From: Streptomyces scopuliridis RB72
Lineage (GTDB): Bacteria; Actinomycetota; Actinomycetes; Streptomycetales; Streptomycetaceae
DNA length: 64,000 nucleotides
Direction: 5' to 3'
Assembly (NCBI RefSeq): GCF_000718095.1
Contig: NZ_JOEI01000004.1
Span: 124,001 to 188,000, forward strand
Part shown: piece after piece, positions 8,966 to 18,172 of the stretch
Layout of the letters: every line of letters starts with the position of its first letter
How positions within the stretch are numbered: position 1 is the first letter of the stretch
Notes under the pieces: model-generated
Seen by the model: only the letters and a program-made list of their open reading frames with translations
Told to the model about the DNA's origin: nothing
The model's database searches: none
Made by a program: the position numbers and the translations under genes

Positions 8966-8994
8966 GTCCGAGACCGCCCGCCCGCATCTCGGAC
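8966..8994. terminator. Candidate bidirectional terminator between tdk and VOC gene
   Basis: GTCCGAGA (8966-8973) pairs with TCTCGGAC (8987-8994) around a 13-base loop, between two convergent genes. No U-tract follows, so this is a weaker call. Confidence 0.4.
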
Positions 8995-9029
8995 CGGGGC
9001 CGGGCCGGCGGCGGCCGGTACGCCGCCGG

Positions 9030-9806
9030 TCAGCGCGTGGCCGACCGTACGATCGTGAAGACCGCGCCCTCCGGGTCCGCGACCGTCGCGAGCCGCCCGT
9101 CCTCCCCCTCGTGCGGTGGCGTGATCACCTGCCCGCCCAGTTCGGTCACCAGCCCCGCGGCGGCGTCCGTGTCGTCCACCTCGAAGTACGTCATCCAGTG
9201 CGAGCCCAGATCGCGGTTGAGCGACCGGCCCACGCCGCGCAGTGAGGCGACGGGCCGGTCCTCCAGACGCAGCGTCATGAAGTCGAGGTCGGCGGAGACG
9301 ACCTCCTCCACGTCATAGCCGAAGAGCGTTTCGTAGAACTTCCCGACCGAGGATGTCTCACGCGTGATCAGTTCGTTCCAGACCGGTGTGCCATGCGCTC
9401 CGGCCACGGCCGTGCCGATATGCGCGGCCGCCTGCCAGATCCCGAAGACCGCACCCGACGGGTCCGCGGCTATGGCCATCCGGCCGGCCTCCGCCGCGTC
9501 CAGCGGTCCCACGCCGACGGTGCCGCCGCAGCTCCTGATCGTCTCGGCCGTCAGATCGGCGTCGTCCGTCGCCAGATAGGTCATCCAGGAGATGGGCAGC
9601 TGCCGGTCGGGCGGCAGCTGGCCGATGCCCGCGATCGCCTTGCCGTCGAGCAGTCCGCGGACATACGGTCCGAGCTGCTGCGGTCCCGGCTGGAACTCCC
9701 AGCCGAACAGCGCTCCGTAGAACTCCTCGGTCGCGGCAAGGCCGTGCACCATCAGACTCACCCAACAGGGTGTGCCGGGTGTGCGCCGGATCGCTGCCTC
9801 GGTCAT
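9030..9806 (-). CDS. VOC (glyoxalase/bleomycin-resistance fold) family protein, two-domain
   Basis: The 258-residue protein is a tandem of two vicinal-oxygen-chelate domains (about 10-130 and 135-255). Each begins with a GTPCW or GTPVWNEL strand and ends in DPxGAVFxI. This repeat layout is typical of Streptomyces VOC proteins annotated as glyoxalases or hydroxylases; the substrate cannot be inferred. I chose the ATG at 9806 because GAGGAGAG lies 6-12 bases before it; the frame is open further upstream but has no better site. It is transcribed divergently from the sulfurtransferase gene. Confidence 0.82.
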   Translation of the reverse strand: MTEAAIRRTPGTPCWVSLMVHGLAATEEFYGALFGWEFQPGPQQLGPYVRGLLDGKAIAGIGQLPPDRQLPISWMTYLATDDADLTAETIRSCGGTVGVGPLDAAEAGRMAIAADPSGAVFGIWQAAAHIGTAVAGAHGTPVWNELITRETSSVGKFYETLFGYDVEEVVSADLDFMTLRLEDRPVASLRGVGRSLNRDLGSHWMTYFEVDDTDAAAGLVTELGGQVITPPHEGEDGRLATVADPEGAVFTIVRSATR

Positions 9807-10017
9807 CGTCACTCTCTCCTCGGACCTTCGTGATGGCGGCCCTGGGCCGAGCGCGAGCCGCCGTGCGGGACATGGCCGTACAGCCGTGAAGATGCTGTCA
9901 CCCACCGCCATCCGGCGCCGGATGACCGCGCCGCATTTGGCGGGATCTCGATTCGCTGTTTACCCCCCGTTTCTCCACCGTTATGAGCGGCCCGGATCGT
10001 ACGCGAGGATGGCGTCC

Positions 10018-10845
10018 ATGACAGCCATCATCACCGCGGCGGAACTCGCCTGCGAGTCGGCCGGACCCCGCCCGCCCGTCCTCCTCGACGCCCGCTGGCA
10101 GCTCGGCGGTCCGCCCGGCCGCGCTCAGTACGAGGCCGGCCATCTGCCGGGCGCCGTCTATGTCGACCTCGACCAGGAACTGGCGGGCCCGCCAGGCGCG
10201 GCCGGCCGGCACCCGCTGCCCGATGTGGCGGCCTTCGGCGCGGCGATGCGCCGGGCCGGAGTCTCGCAGGACAGGCCGGTCGTGGTGTACGACGGCGGAC
10301 AGTCCTGGGCGGCGGCCCGCGCCTGGTGGCTGCTGCGCTGGGCGGGCCACCCGGACGTCCGGGTCCTGGACGGCGGACTGGCCGGCTGGACCGGCCCCGT
10401 GACCACCGAGATCCCCGCGCCGGAAGAGGGCGACTTCACCCCGGCGCCCGGCGCGCTCCCGCTGCTGGACGCGGCCGCCGCGGCGGCCCTCGCCCGCGAG
10501 GGGCTGCTGCTGGACGCGCGGGCGGCCGAGCGCTACCGCGGCGATGTCGAGCCGATCGACCCCGTCGGCGGCCATATCCCCGGCGCGCTGTCGGCGCCGA
10601 CCGCGGAGAACGTGGCTGAAAACGGTGGGTTCCTCCCGGCCCAGGACCTCGCGGCCCGCTTCGCGGCGCTGGGGGTCACCGGTGATTCGAAGGTCGGCGT
10701 CTATTGCGGCTCGGGGGTTTCGGCAGCCCATGAGGTGCTGGCCCTGGAGATCGCGGGCATCCCGGCGGCGCTGTACGCGGGTTCCTGGTCCGAGTGGTCC
10801 GCCGACACCTCGCGTCCGGTCGCCAAGGGACCGGATCCCCAGTAA
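10018..10845 (+). CDS. Thiosulfate/3-mercaptopyruvate sulfurtransferase (two rhodanese domains)
   Basis: The 275-residue protein has two rhodanese domains, an inactive N-terminal copy and a C-terminal copy with the active cysteine in CGSGVSA. The loop CGSGVS(A/T) is the mercaptopyruvate-type variant rather than the CRKGVT-type loop of true rhodaneses. It moves a sulfane sulfur from mercaptopyruvate or thiosulfate to an acceptor such as thioredoxin or cyanide in the cytoplasm. The ATG at 10018 has GAGG nine bases upstream; an in-frame ATG at 10009 lacks one. A terminator follows. Confidence 0.88.
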   Translation: MTAIITAAELACESAGPRPPVLLDARWQLGGPPGRAQYEAGHLPGAVYVDLDQELAGPPGAAGRHPLPDVAAFGAAMRRAGVSQDRPVVVYDGGQSWAAARAWWLLRWAGHPDVRVLDGGLAGWTGPVTTEIPAPEEGDFTPAPGALPLLDAAAAAALAREGLLLDARAAERYRGDVEPIDPVGGHIPGALSAPTAENVAENGGFLPAQDLAARFAALGVTGDSKVGVYCGSGVSAAHEVLALEIAGIPAALYAGSWSEWSADTSRPVAKGPDPQ

Positions 10846-10877
10846 GCCGGATCCCCGGTAGGTCCCGAGCACACCGA

Positions 10878-10917
10878 AGGGGCCGGTACTCACCCGTCAT
10901 GGTGAGTGCCGGCCCCT
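10878..10917. terminator. Bidirectional terminator between sulfurtransferase gene and sepH
   Basis: Seventeen-base arms (AGGGGCCGGTACTCACC and GGTGAGTGCCGGCCCCT) pair with a single G-T wobble around a six-base loop. The hairpin lies between the stops of two convergent genes. Confidence 0.8.
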
Positions 10918-10940
10918 CCTGCTCCGTATGTACGGACGTG

Positions 10941-11969
10941 CTAATCCTGCTTCTTGCGGCGCGTACCGAACACGATCTCGTCCCAGCTCGGCACCGCGGC
11001 CCGCCGGCCCGGACGTACGCCGTCCGCCTCCGCCTGGCGGTCCGTCGTGCCCGTGAGCCGGTCCCGGTGACCGGCCACCGAACGCGGCATCAGCACATCC
11101 GCGTACGCCGACCCGGCACCGGCGGAGGCGGCGGGCGCCACCGGCTCCTCGGCGTCCGGCTCCTCTTCCTGGTCCGCGGCCGGACCCGTCGGCTGCTCGG
11201 GCACCACCATGTCGCCGCGGAAGCTCGGCACGGCCTCCAGCAGGCTGGTCAGCGAATCGCGCTCGCTCGTATCGTCCGGCTCCGGCGCGACCGGCCGCTC
11301 CAGCTGCCGGTCGAGGGAACGATCCAGCGGCCGGTCGCGCGGCAGCCGGGCGATCCGGGGCACGAACGGGAAGCTCGGCTCCTTCGCGGCGACCGTGTCG
11401 TCCGTGTCACCGATCAGCGCGCGCGCCTCGTCGTCCACGGCCTGCACGAGCCGCCGGGGCGGGTCGTACGTCCAGCTCGCGGAGTGCGGCTCGCCCGCGA
11501 CCAGATAGACCAGCAGGACTTCCCAGGTGCCGTCGTCGCGGCGCCAGGAGTCCCACTGCACGGTCTCCTTGTCGGCGCCGCGCAGCGTCAGCCGCTCCTG
11601 TACGGCCTCACCGAGCTGGGGCCCGGTGTTCTCGCCGGGGCGGCGCACGGCCGTCTTCCTGGCCCGCTCCGCCATGAAGGCGCGCTCGGCGAGCACCGGC
11701 CCCTCGAAGCGGCGGACCCGGTCCACCGGGATTCCGGCGTGCTGCGCGACCTCCTCGGCGGAGGCACCGGCTCGTATCCGCGCCTGGATGTCACGCGGTC
11801 TGAGGTGGCTCTCCACCTCGATCTCGATCTGGCCGAGACGCGCGCGGTCATTGCGCACGGCGGCGCGCAGCCGCTCGTCAATCGGAAGCGTGTATTCCGT
11901 GCTGTCGGCAGCTTTGAGCACCAGTCGTGTGCCGTCGTTGGAGACGGCCACGACACGCAGTTCGGGCAT
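10941..11969 (-). CDS. sepH: SepH, cell-division protein that stimulates FtsZ assembly
   Basis: The 342-residue protein starts with the DUF3071 domain (MPELRVVAVSNDGTRLVLK), which contains a helix-turn-helix-like segment (SAEEVAQHAGIPVDRVRRFE near 90). A second conserved stretch follows (LRGADKETVQWDSWRRDD) and then a long low-complexity Asp/Glu/Pro-rich tail ending in a basic RRAAVPSWDEIVFGTRRKK patch. This matches S. coelicolor/S. venezuelae SepH, which binds FtsZ directly and is needed for efficient sporulation septation. I chose the ATG at 11969 because GGGAGG sits seven bases upstream; an in-frame ATG at 12056 lacks a site and gives a non-conserved extension. Confidence 0.92.
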   Translation of the reverse strand: MPELRVVAVSNDGTRLVLKAADSTEYTLPIDERLRAAVRNDRARLGQIEIEVESHLRPRDIQARIRAGASAEEVAQHAGIPVDRVRRFEGPVLAERAFMAERARKTAVRRPGENTGPQLGEAVQERLTLRGADKETVQWDSWRRDDGTWEVLLVYLVAGEPHSASWTYDPPRRLVQAVDDEARALIGDTDDTVAAKEPSFPFVPRIARLPRDRPLDRSLDRQLERPVAPEPDDTSERDSLTSLLEAVPSFRGDMVVPEQPTGPAADQEEEPDAEEPVAPAASAGAGSAYADVLMPRSVAGHRDRLTGTTDRQAEADGVRPGRRAAVPSWDEIVFGTRRKKQD

Positions 11970-12457
11970 GGGGACCTCCCGGGTGGTGCCTGCCGACGTC
12001 ACGTGCGTCGCTGCTTCCGCTAGTCGAGTGTGGCCTGCCCGGGTGCAGCCTGCCACAACCTTTCCGTGCTGCCCGGCGTGTCGGGCATGGGTCCTGGATC
12101 GCCGATGACACGGTTACCTGTTTGCGACGCAGAGTGACGAACCGGGTCACTCTCTGCAGCAGGTGCCCGTACGGTGCCACGGCTCCGCCGGATCGAGTGC
12201 CACGTTCGGCCCCCTTCCCGTAGGTCCCGGACGCCCATGAGGGAGTCCGGCCCCAGGGCTCGCCACAGTACTCCATTCGGGCCACGGGGGTGGACCGGCG
12301 CGCCGCCCAAGTTCTCCCAGGGTAGGGGAGTTGGGTCCTGGTGACGATCCCGAACGGGTGTCCTGCTTCACAGAATCCCCGAAATCGGAACTATCCGTTT
12401 CGCTCAGTTGTCCTTTCCTGGTGCAAGGTGGGACAGATGGGCGATCAGGGACTGTAG
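11970..12457. other. 488-base divergent intergenic region upstream of sepH
   Basis: I find no gene here. It must hold the promoters of sepH (minus) and the membrane-protein gene (plus). The one clear element is the inverted repeat at 12131-12153. The last ~120 bases before 12458 are AT-richer than the surroundings. Confidence 0.6.
12131..12153. promoter_or_regulatory. Inverted repeat, candidate operator upstream of sepH
   Basis: AGAGTGAC (12131-12138) is repeated in inverse as GTCACTCT (12146-12153) with a seven-base spacer, about 160 bases before the sepH start. The symmetry and spacing suit a dimeric regulator. No T-tract follows and no gene ends nearby, so a terminator is unlikely. Confidence 0.4.
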
Positions 12458-13285
12458 ATGGATCAGAGGCCGGGCAGCGGTACGCGACAGGACGAGAGCG
12501 AGGTATCCGGGGAGCGGCGGGCGCAGCGGCTCGAACTGAGCGTGCCGCAGGTCGCGGGCAGCGCGTTCGCGGCGGTCGCGGCGGCCGTGCTCGCCTCCCG
12601 GCTCGGCGTGTACGGGACGATCGTCGGCGCCGGTGTGGTCAGCGTGATCGCCACCTGCGGCGGCCCGGTCCTCCAGCATCTGTTCCGGCGCACCGGCGAG
12701 CAGATACGGGAGGTCACCGTCCAGGTGAAGCCGGGCGGCCGGCAGGTGCCGGTACGGGACGATCCCGCCGATCCGCCCGTGCTGGACGGGGAGTTCGGGG
12801 AGGCCACCACCCATGGCACCCGGGTACGGGGCTGGAAGCGCCCGCTCCGCGCGGCCGTTGTCGTCTTCGTGGTGGCGATGGTCGGCATCACCGGGTTCGA
12901 ACTGGCCGCCGGGCAGGATCTGAACGGGGGCAAGGGGACGACCGTCGGATACGTCGTACGCGGCGGTGGCGGCGATTCCACCCCGTCGAAGGACCCCGCC
13001 AACTCGCCGGACCCCGGCGGCGATCCGAGCGGGACACCGGACGGGCGGTCGTCGGGCGGCACCGGCGGTACGGACCCGGGCGGATCGCCCGGCACCGGAC
13101 CGAGCACGGGTACGGACACGGGACAGGGCGGCGGCACGGATCCGTCGGCCACCCCGTCCACCACGCCCTCCGCCACCCCCTCCGGCTCCGGCGCCTCCAG
13201 CCCGGCACCGACGCCCTCCGACGGCTCCGGAAGTACCGGAACGAGTGACCCCGGAACGGGCAACTCCGCGACGACCGGCCCGTAG
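12458..13285 (+). CDS. Membrane protein with a long Gly/Ser/Thr/Pro-rich C-terminal tail
   Basis: I do not recognise a named family for this 275-residue protein. A charged N-terminus is followed by a first hydrophobic pair (about 33-75), a soluble stretch with basic character, a second membrane segment (about 130-152, AAVVVFVVAMVGITGFELA) and then ~115 residues of low-complexity Gly-Ser-Thr-Pro-Asp sequence reaching the C-terminus. The tail is probably extracytoplasmic and could span the wall. Similar proteins next to sepH occur in other Streptomyces as far as I recall. There is no good ribosome site before the ATG at 12458, so the start is the weakest part of this call. Confidence 0.65.
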   Translation: MDQRPGSGTRQDESEVSGERRAQRLELSVPQVAGSAFAAVAAAVLASRLGVYGTIVGAGVVSVIATCGGPVLQHLFRRTGEQIREVTVQVKPGGRQVPVRDDPADPPVLDGEFGEATTHGTRVRGWKRPLRAAVVVFVVAMVGITGFELAAGQDLNGGKGTTVGYVVRGGGGDSTPSKDPANSPDPGGDPSGTPDGRSSGGTGGTDPGGSPGTGPSTGTDTGQGGGTDPSATPSTTPSATPSGSGASSPAPTPSDGSGSTGTSDPGTGNSATTGP

Positions 13286-13342
13286 CCGGACCGCCACGAG
13301 GACGGAGGACGGGGGAGCGGGGTGCGGGACGGGCATCGGCAC

Positions 13343-14662
13343 TCAGTCCCCGAGGACCCGCCGCAGATAGTCGTTCCCGAACAGCCGGTCCGGATCGAGC
13401 CGGTCCCGTACCGCCGTGAACTCACCGAAGCGCGGATACACCCCGGACAGATAGGCCGCGTCCCTGGTGTGGATCTTCCCCCAGTGCGGCCGGCCGCCGT
13501 GCGCGGTCATGATCCGTTCCACCGCGGTGAAGTAGGAGCGGTACGGCGTGCCCCGGTACAGATGCACCGCGATGTACGCGGTCTCCCGGCCCGACGCCGT
13601 CGAGAGCGCGATGTCGTCCGCCGGGGCCGTCCGTATCTCCACGGGGAAACTCACCCGTAGCGGGGAACGCTCGATCATCGCCTTGACCTCGCGCAGCGCT
13701 CCGATCGCGGCCTCGCGCGGCAGTGCGTACTCCATCTCCACGAAGCGCACCCGGCGCGGGGAAGTGAAGACCTTGTAAGGGATGTCCGTGTACGTACGGG
13801 CGGAGAGCGCGCGGCTGGAGATCTTGGAAAGAGCGGGGATGGTGGCGGGAACGGCGCGGCCGAGCGAACAGGCCACCTGGAAGGCGCCGTTGGAGAGGAG
13901 TTCGTCGTCGATCCAGCCGCTGAGCCGGCCGGGCGGGGCCGCGATACCCGCGCTGCGGTTGTTGCGCTTGGTGTTGCAGTTGCCGGTGTGCGGGAACCAA
14001 TAGAACTCGAAGTGCTCGTTCTCCGCGACGTGCTGGTCGAACTCGGCCGTGACCCGGTCGAAGGTCATCGGCTCCTCACGGGCCGTCAGCAGGAAGACGG
14101 GCTCCACCGCCAGGGTGACCGCGGTGACCACACCCAGCGCGCCGAGCCCGATCCGGGCGGCGGCGAAGACCTCCGGGTTCTCCTCGGCCGAGCAGCGCAG
14201 CAGCGAGCCGTCGGCCGTGATGAGCTCCAGGGCCCGGATCTGGGCGGCTATGGACGCCGAGTCCCGGCCGGTGCCATGGGTGCCGGTGGAGGTGGCGCCC
14301 GCGACGGTCTGCTCCATGATGTCGCCCATATTGGTGAGCGACAGTCCCTCCCTGGCCAGCGCCGTGTTCAGCCGTTTCAGCGGGGTGCCCGCCGCCACGG
14401 TGACGGTGCCCGCCGCCCGGTCGGTCTCCCGGATGCCGGTGAGCAGATCGGGGCGTATCAGCACCCCGTCGGTGGCGGCGGCCGCGGTGAAGGAGTGGCC
14501 CGTACCGACGGCCTTGACCCGGAGCCCGTCCCGCGCCGCCCGGCGTACGACCCCGGTCAGCTCCTCGACGGAGGCCGGCGTCACCACGCGGGCCGGACGG
14601 GCCGTGACGGTCCCCGCCCAGTTACGCCACGCTCTCGTGGCCGTTGTACGGTTCCTGGTCAT
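13343..14662 (-). CDS. FAD-linked oxidase, D-arabinono-1,4-lactone oxidase (ALO) family
   Basis: The 439-residue protein has an N-terminal VAO/PCMH FAD-binding domain (about 14-180; GTGHSFT near 54 holds the His that carries covalent flavin in many relatives) and a C-terminal ALO domain with the family motif PHWGKIHT near 400. Family members oxidise sugar lactones or alditols with oxygen in the cytoplasm; the true substrate here is not evident. The ATG at 14662 lies 41 bases inside the end of the upstream MFS gene, so the two genes are probably co-transcribed. Confidence 0.85.
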   Translation of the reverse strand: MTRNRTTATRAWRNWAGTVTARPARVVTPASVEELTGVVRRAARDGLRVKAVGTGHSFTAAAATDGVLIRPDLLTGIRETDRAAGTVTVAAGTPLKRLNTALAREGLSLTNMGDIMEQTVAGATSTGTHGTGRDSASIAAQIRALELITADGSLLRCSAEENPEVFAAARIGLGALGVVTAVTLAVEPVFLLTAREEPMTFDRVTAEFDQHVAENEHFEFYWFPHTGNCNTKRNNRSAGIAAPPGRLSGWIDDELLSNGAFQVACSLGRAVPATIPALSKISSRALSARTYTDIPYKVFTSPRRVRFVEMEYALPREAAIGALREVKAMIERSPLRVSFPVEIRTAPADDIALSTASGRETAYIAVHLYRGTPYRSYFTAVERIMTAHGGRPHWGKIHTRDAAYLSGVYPRFGEFTAVRDRLDPDRLFGNDYLRRVLGD

Positions 14663-15869
14663 CCGTCCCGCGCCCTCCCCGACTCGGCACCGGCCCGCGC
14701 AGCCGGCGATACCCCAGGAACGCCACCACGGCCGCGGCCGTGCCCGCCGCGACGGGCACCCCGTACCCCGCCTCGGCGCCGGCCGCGTCGACCACCCAGC
14801 CGGCGGCCGACGAGCCGAGCGCCACGCCGACCGCGAGCCCGGTACTGGTCCAGGTCATGCCCTCGGTCAGCTTGGTGCGCGGTACGTGCGCTTCGACGAG
14901 GGCCATGGTCGTCACCATCGTCGGTGCGACGGAGAGGCCCGCGACAAAGAGCGCCACGGCCAGGAACGGCAGGTTCCCGGCCAGTTGGAGGGGGATCATA
15001 CTCACGGCCATCACGCAGATACCCACCAGCCACCTCCGCGCGGGGGGACCGGTGAGATGCAGCAGCCCGAACACCACCCCGGCGAGGCAGGACCCGAGCG
15101 CGTACACGGCCAGCACCAGACTCGCCGCCGCCTTGTGACCCCGTTCCTCCGCGAAGGCGACCGTCACCACATCGACCGCGCCGAAGATCGCTCCGGTCGT
15201 GACGAAGGTCGCCACCAGGACGCGCAGCCCGGGGGAGCGGAGCGCCGAACCCCCGGTGTGCTGCTCGCGCGGCTGCGGTACGGGCTCGGTGGCGCGCTGC
15301 GCGGTCAGCCAGACGACACCGATGACCAGGAAGACGGCCGCCAGCAGCGGGCCCGCCTCCGGGAACCATGCGGTCGAGAGCCCGATGGAGACGATCGGGC
15401 CGAAGATGAAGCAGACCTCGTCGACGATCGACTCCCACGCGTACGCGGTATGCAGTTCGCGCGGTGAGCCCCGGTAGATCGCGGCCCAGCGCGCCCGCAC
15501 CATCGCGCCGAGGCTCGGCACACAGCCGGCGCCCGCGGCGAAGACGAACAAGGTCCAGTCGGGGGCGGACTGCTGGGCGCAGACGAGCAGCCCCGCCACG
15601 GACGTCACCGCGACCAGGGTCGCCGGCCGCAGGATCCGGCTCTGACCGTGCCGGTCGATGAGCCGGGAGATCTGCGGACCGAGCAGCGCGGCGGACATCG
15701 CCAGCGTCGCGGAGAGCGCCCCCGCCAGCCCGTAACGCCCGGTGAGCTGGGAGACCATCGTCACGATGCCGATGCCCATCATGGCGAGCGGCAATCTGCC
15801 GATCAGTCCGGCCGCACTGAATCCCTTGGTACCGGGAGCGGCGAATATCGCGTGGTAGGAACTGGGCAA
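14622..15869 (-). CDS. MFS transporter, probable efflux pump
   Basis: The ~415-residue protein has about twelve hydrophobic segments in two halves separated by a charged loop near 195-215 (ATEPVPQPREQ), typical of the major facilitator superfamily. It probably exports a small molecule across the membrane by proton antiport. I chose the TTG at 15869 because CCGGAG lies seven bases before it and the resulting LPSSYHAIFAAPGTKGFS N-terminus is the form I know from Streptomyces relatives. The frame stays open to 16031, but that extension is arginine/proline-rich and overlaps the hemH start. The stop overlaps the oxidase gene by 41 bases. Confidence 0.8.
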   Translation of the reverse strand: MPSSYHAIFAAPGTKGFSAAGLIGRLPLAMMGIGIVTMVSQLTGRYGLAGALSATLAMSAALLGPQISRLIDRHGQSRILRPATLVAVTSVAGLLVCAQQSAPDWTLFVFAAGAGCVPSLGAMVRARWAAIYRGSPRELHTAYAWESIVDEVCFIFGPIVSIGLSTAWFPEAGPLLAAVFLVIGVVWLTAQRATEPVPQPREQHTGGSALRSPGLRVLVATFVTTGAIFGAVDVVTVAFAEERGHKAAASLVLAVYALGSCLAGVVFGLLHLTGPPARRWLVGICVMAVSMIPLQLAGNLPFLAVALFVAGLSVAPTMVTTMALVEAHVPRTKLTEGMTWTSTGLAVGVALGSSAAGWVVDAAGAEAGYGVPVAAGTAAAVVAFLGYRRLRGPVPSRGGRGTDDQEPYNGHESVA

Positions 15870-16029
15870 CGGACGCTCCGGTAAGGAATGAATCTGGCGA
15901 TACAGCTTACGGTCGCGGGTCCGGCGCGCGCGCCCCGATTTCCGGCCGGGCGGCGCGGGGCGATTCCGGGCGGGGTCCGGGCGGGGCGCGGTTGCCGGGC
16001 GCGGAGAGCCGGGTGGGAGGATCGGACAC

Positions 16030-17157
16030 ATGCCAGAACAGCTCGCGACTTCCCCCTACGACGCTCTGCTTCTGCTGTCCTTCGGCGGTCCCGAGGGCCC
16101 GGACGATGTGGTTCCGTTCCTGGAGAACGTGACCCGGGGCCGTGGCATCCCCAAGGAACGGCTGAAGGAAGTGGGCAAGCACTACTTCCTGTTCGGCGGG
16201 GTCAGCCCGATCAACGAACAGAACCGCGCCCTGCTGGACGCCCTGCGCAAGGACTTCGCCGAGCACGCCGTGGATCTGCCGGTCTACTGGGGCAACCGCA
16301 ACTGGGCGCCGTATCTGACCGACACCCTGCGCGAGATGGTCGCGGACGGCCGGCGCCGTATCGCCGTCCTCGCCACCAGCGCGTACGCCTCGTACTCGGG
16401 CTGCCGCCAGTACCGCGAGAACCTCGCGGACGCGCTCGCCACCCTGGCCGACGAGGGGCTCGCGGTGCCCCGGGTGGACAAGCTGCGCCACTACTTCAAC
16501 CACCCCGGTTTCGTACGTCCCATGGTCGACGGCGTGCTCGCCTCGCTCGCGGACCTGCCGGAGGACGTACGCGCGGGCGCGCATCTCGCCTTCACCACCC
16601 ACTCCATCCCCGACGCCGCCGCCGACACCTCGGGGCCCGTCGAGGCCCACGGCGAGGGCGGTGCCTATGTGGCGCAGCATCTCGATGTCGCCCGGCTGAT
16701 CGCGGACGCGGTCCGCGAGGAGACCGGCGTCGAGCATCCCTGGGAGCTCGTCTACCAGTCGCGCAGCGGCGCCCCGCACATCCCGTGGCTGGAGCCGGAC
16801 ATCTGCGACCACCTGGAGACCCTGCACGGCGCCGGCGTCCCGGCCGTCGTGATGGCCCCCATCGGCTTCGTCTCCGACCATATGGAGGTCCTGTACGACC
16901 TCGACACCGAAGCCACCGCCAAGGCCGCCGAGCTGGGGCTCCCCGTACGCCGCTCGGCGACGGTGGGGGCGGACCCGCGTTTCGCCGCGGCCGTACGTGA
17001 TCTCCTCCTGGAACGCGCCGCCACCGAGCGGGGGCGCGCGGTGGAACGCTGCTCCCTGGGCGCGCTCGGCCCGAGCCATGACCTCTGCCCGGTCGGCTGC
17101 TGCCCCGCCCGTGCCCCCAGGCCCGCCGCGGCGGGCGCCGACAGCCCGTACGCCTGA
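16030..17157 (+). CDS. cpfC: Coproporphyrin III ferrochelatase (HemH/CpfC)
   Basis: The 375-residue enzyme inserts ferrous iron into coproporphyrin III in the actinobacterial heme pathway. The catalytic His is His191 in [10 protein letters not shown], and the [12 protein letters not shown] segment supplies the conserved Glu. Three Cys near the C-terminus (C...LCPVGCC) plus the one in the SGCRQYRE segment near 120 match the spacing of the [2Fe-2S] ligands found in actinobacterial ferrochelatases. The ATG at 16030 is preceded by GGGAGG at eight bases. The downstream phosphatase gene begins 11 bases after the stop and is likely in the same operon. Confidence 0.93.
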   Translation: MPEQLATSPYDALLLLSFGGPEGPDDVVPFLENVTRGRGIPKERLKEVGKHYFLFGGVSPINEQNRALLDALRKDFAEHAVDLPVYWGNRNWAPYLTDTLREMVADGRRRIAVLATSAYASYSGCRQYRENLADALATLADEGLAVPRVDKLRHYFNHPGFVRPMVDGVLASLADLPEDVRAGAHLAFTTHSIPDAAADTSGPVEAHGEGGAYVAQHLDVARLIADAVREETGVEHPWELVYQSRSGAPHIPWLEPDICDHLETLHGAGVPAVVMAPIGFVSDHMEVLYDLDTEATAKAAELGLPVRRSATVGADPRFAAAVRDLLLERAATERGRAVERCSLGALGPSHDLCPVGCCPARAPRPAAAGADSPYA

Positions 17158-17168
17158 AGGAGCCCGCT

Positions 17169-17999
17169 GTGACCGACGCCCCGAACGAGGACGCCCCGAA
17201 CGAGGACGCCCTGAGCGACGAACTGCTGGCACTCGCCCTGGAGGCGGCGAGCCGGGCCGGCGCGCTGCTGCGTGACGGCCGCCCCGACGATCTGGCCGTC
17301 GCCGCCACCAAGTCCAGCCCCATCGACGTCGTCACCGAGATGGACATCGCGGCCGAGAAACTGATCACCGGCTATCTCTCCGAACACCGCCCCGACGACG
17401 GCTTCCTGGGTGAGGAAGGCGCCAGCTCGGCGGGCAGCAGCGGGGTCCGCTGGGTCATCGACCCGCTGGACGGCACGGTCAACTACCTTTACGGGCTGCC
17501 CACCTGGGCCGTCTCCATCGCCGCCGAACGCGACGGCGAGACGCTGGCCGGAGTCGTCGCGATCCCGCTGCGCCGCGAGATCTTCCGCGCGGTGCGCGGC
17601 GGCGGAGCGTTCCTCAATGACCGCCCGATCGGATGCCGCCCCGCTCCGCCGTTGGAGCGCGCCCTGGTGTCGACGGGCTTCAACTACGTCACCGCCGTCC
17701 GCACCCATCAGGCGGGGATCGCCCAGCGGCTGATCCCCCAGCTGCGCGACATCCGCCGCGGCGGTTCGGCGGCGGCCGACCTCTGCGATGTCGCGGCGGG
17801 GCGGCTCGACGGCTACTACGAGCGCGGACTGCACCCCTGGGACCTGGCGGCCGGTGATCTCATCGCCCGCGAGGCGGGCGCGCTCACGGGCGGCCGTCCC
17901 GGCACCCGGCCGGGCTACGACCTGACGGTGGCCGCCGTTCCCGGCGTCTTCGAGCCCCTCCAGGCGCTGCTGGAGGAGTACGGCGCCTGGCACGACTAG
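17169..17999 (+). CDS. Inositol monophosphatase family protein
   Basis: The 276-residue enzyme carries the lithium-sensitive phosphatase signature. GEEGASS near 80 and WVIDPLDGTVNY near 95 give the metal-binding Glu and Asp residues, and WDLAAGDLIAREAGA near 220 is the second signature. It hydrolyses a phosphate monoester such as inositol-1-phosphate or a related sugar phosphate. Substrate choice within the family (inositol, histidinol or fructose-bisphosphate) is not settled by sequence inspection. The GTG at 17169 has AAGGAG immediately upstream (GAAGGAGCCCGCT). It follows the ferrochelatase gene by 11 bases. Confidence 0.88.
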   Translation: MTDAPNEDAPNEDALSDELLALALEAASRAGALLRDGRPDDLAVAATKSSPIDVVTEMDIAAEKLITGYLSEHRPDDGFLGEEGASSAGSSGVRWVIDPLDGTVNYLYGLPTWAVSIAAERDGETLAGVVAIPLRREIFRAVRGGGAFLNDRPIGCRPAPPLERALVSTGFNYVTAVRTHQAGIAQRLIPQLRDIRRGGSAAADLCDVAAGRLDGYYERGLHPWDLAAGDLIAREAGALTGGRPGTRPGYDLTVAAVPGVFEPLQALLEEYGAWHD

Positions 18000-18039
18000 G
18001 ACAGAGCACCGATCGGAGAGCCGGTCGGACGGGTACATG

Positions 18040-18080
18040 GAAGGGCCCCGGCACCGTTCCCCTCGGCGCCGGGGCCCTTC
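18040..18080. terminator. Terminator downstream of the phosphatase gene
   Basis: GAAGGGCCCCGGC (18040-18052) pairs perfectly with GCCGGGGCCCTTC (18068-18080), followed by TCTGT. It separates the ferrochelatase operon from the convergent small gene. Confidence 0.85.
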
Positions 18081-18172
18081 TCTGTAGGTATCTACGGCTC
18101 TGTAATTGTCTAGATTCTGTATGTCTGTACGGCTACGGCTGTACGACGGTGTCTGTACGACCGCGGTGCAGG

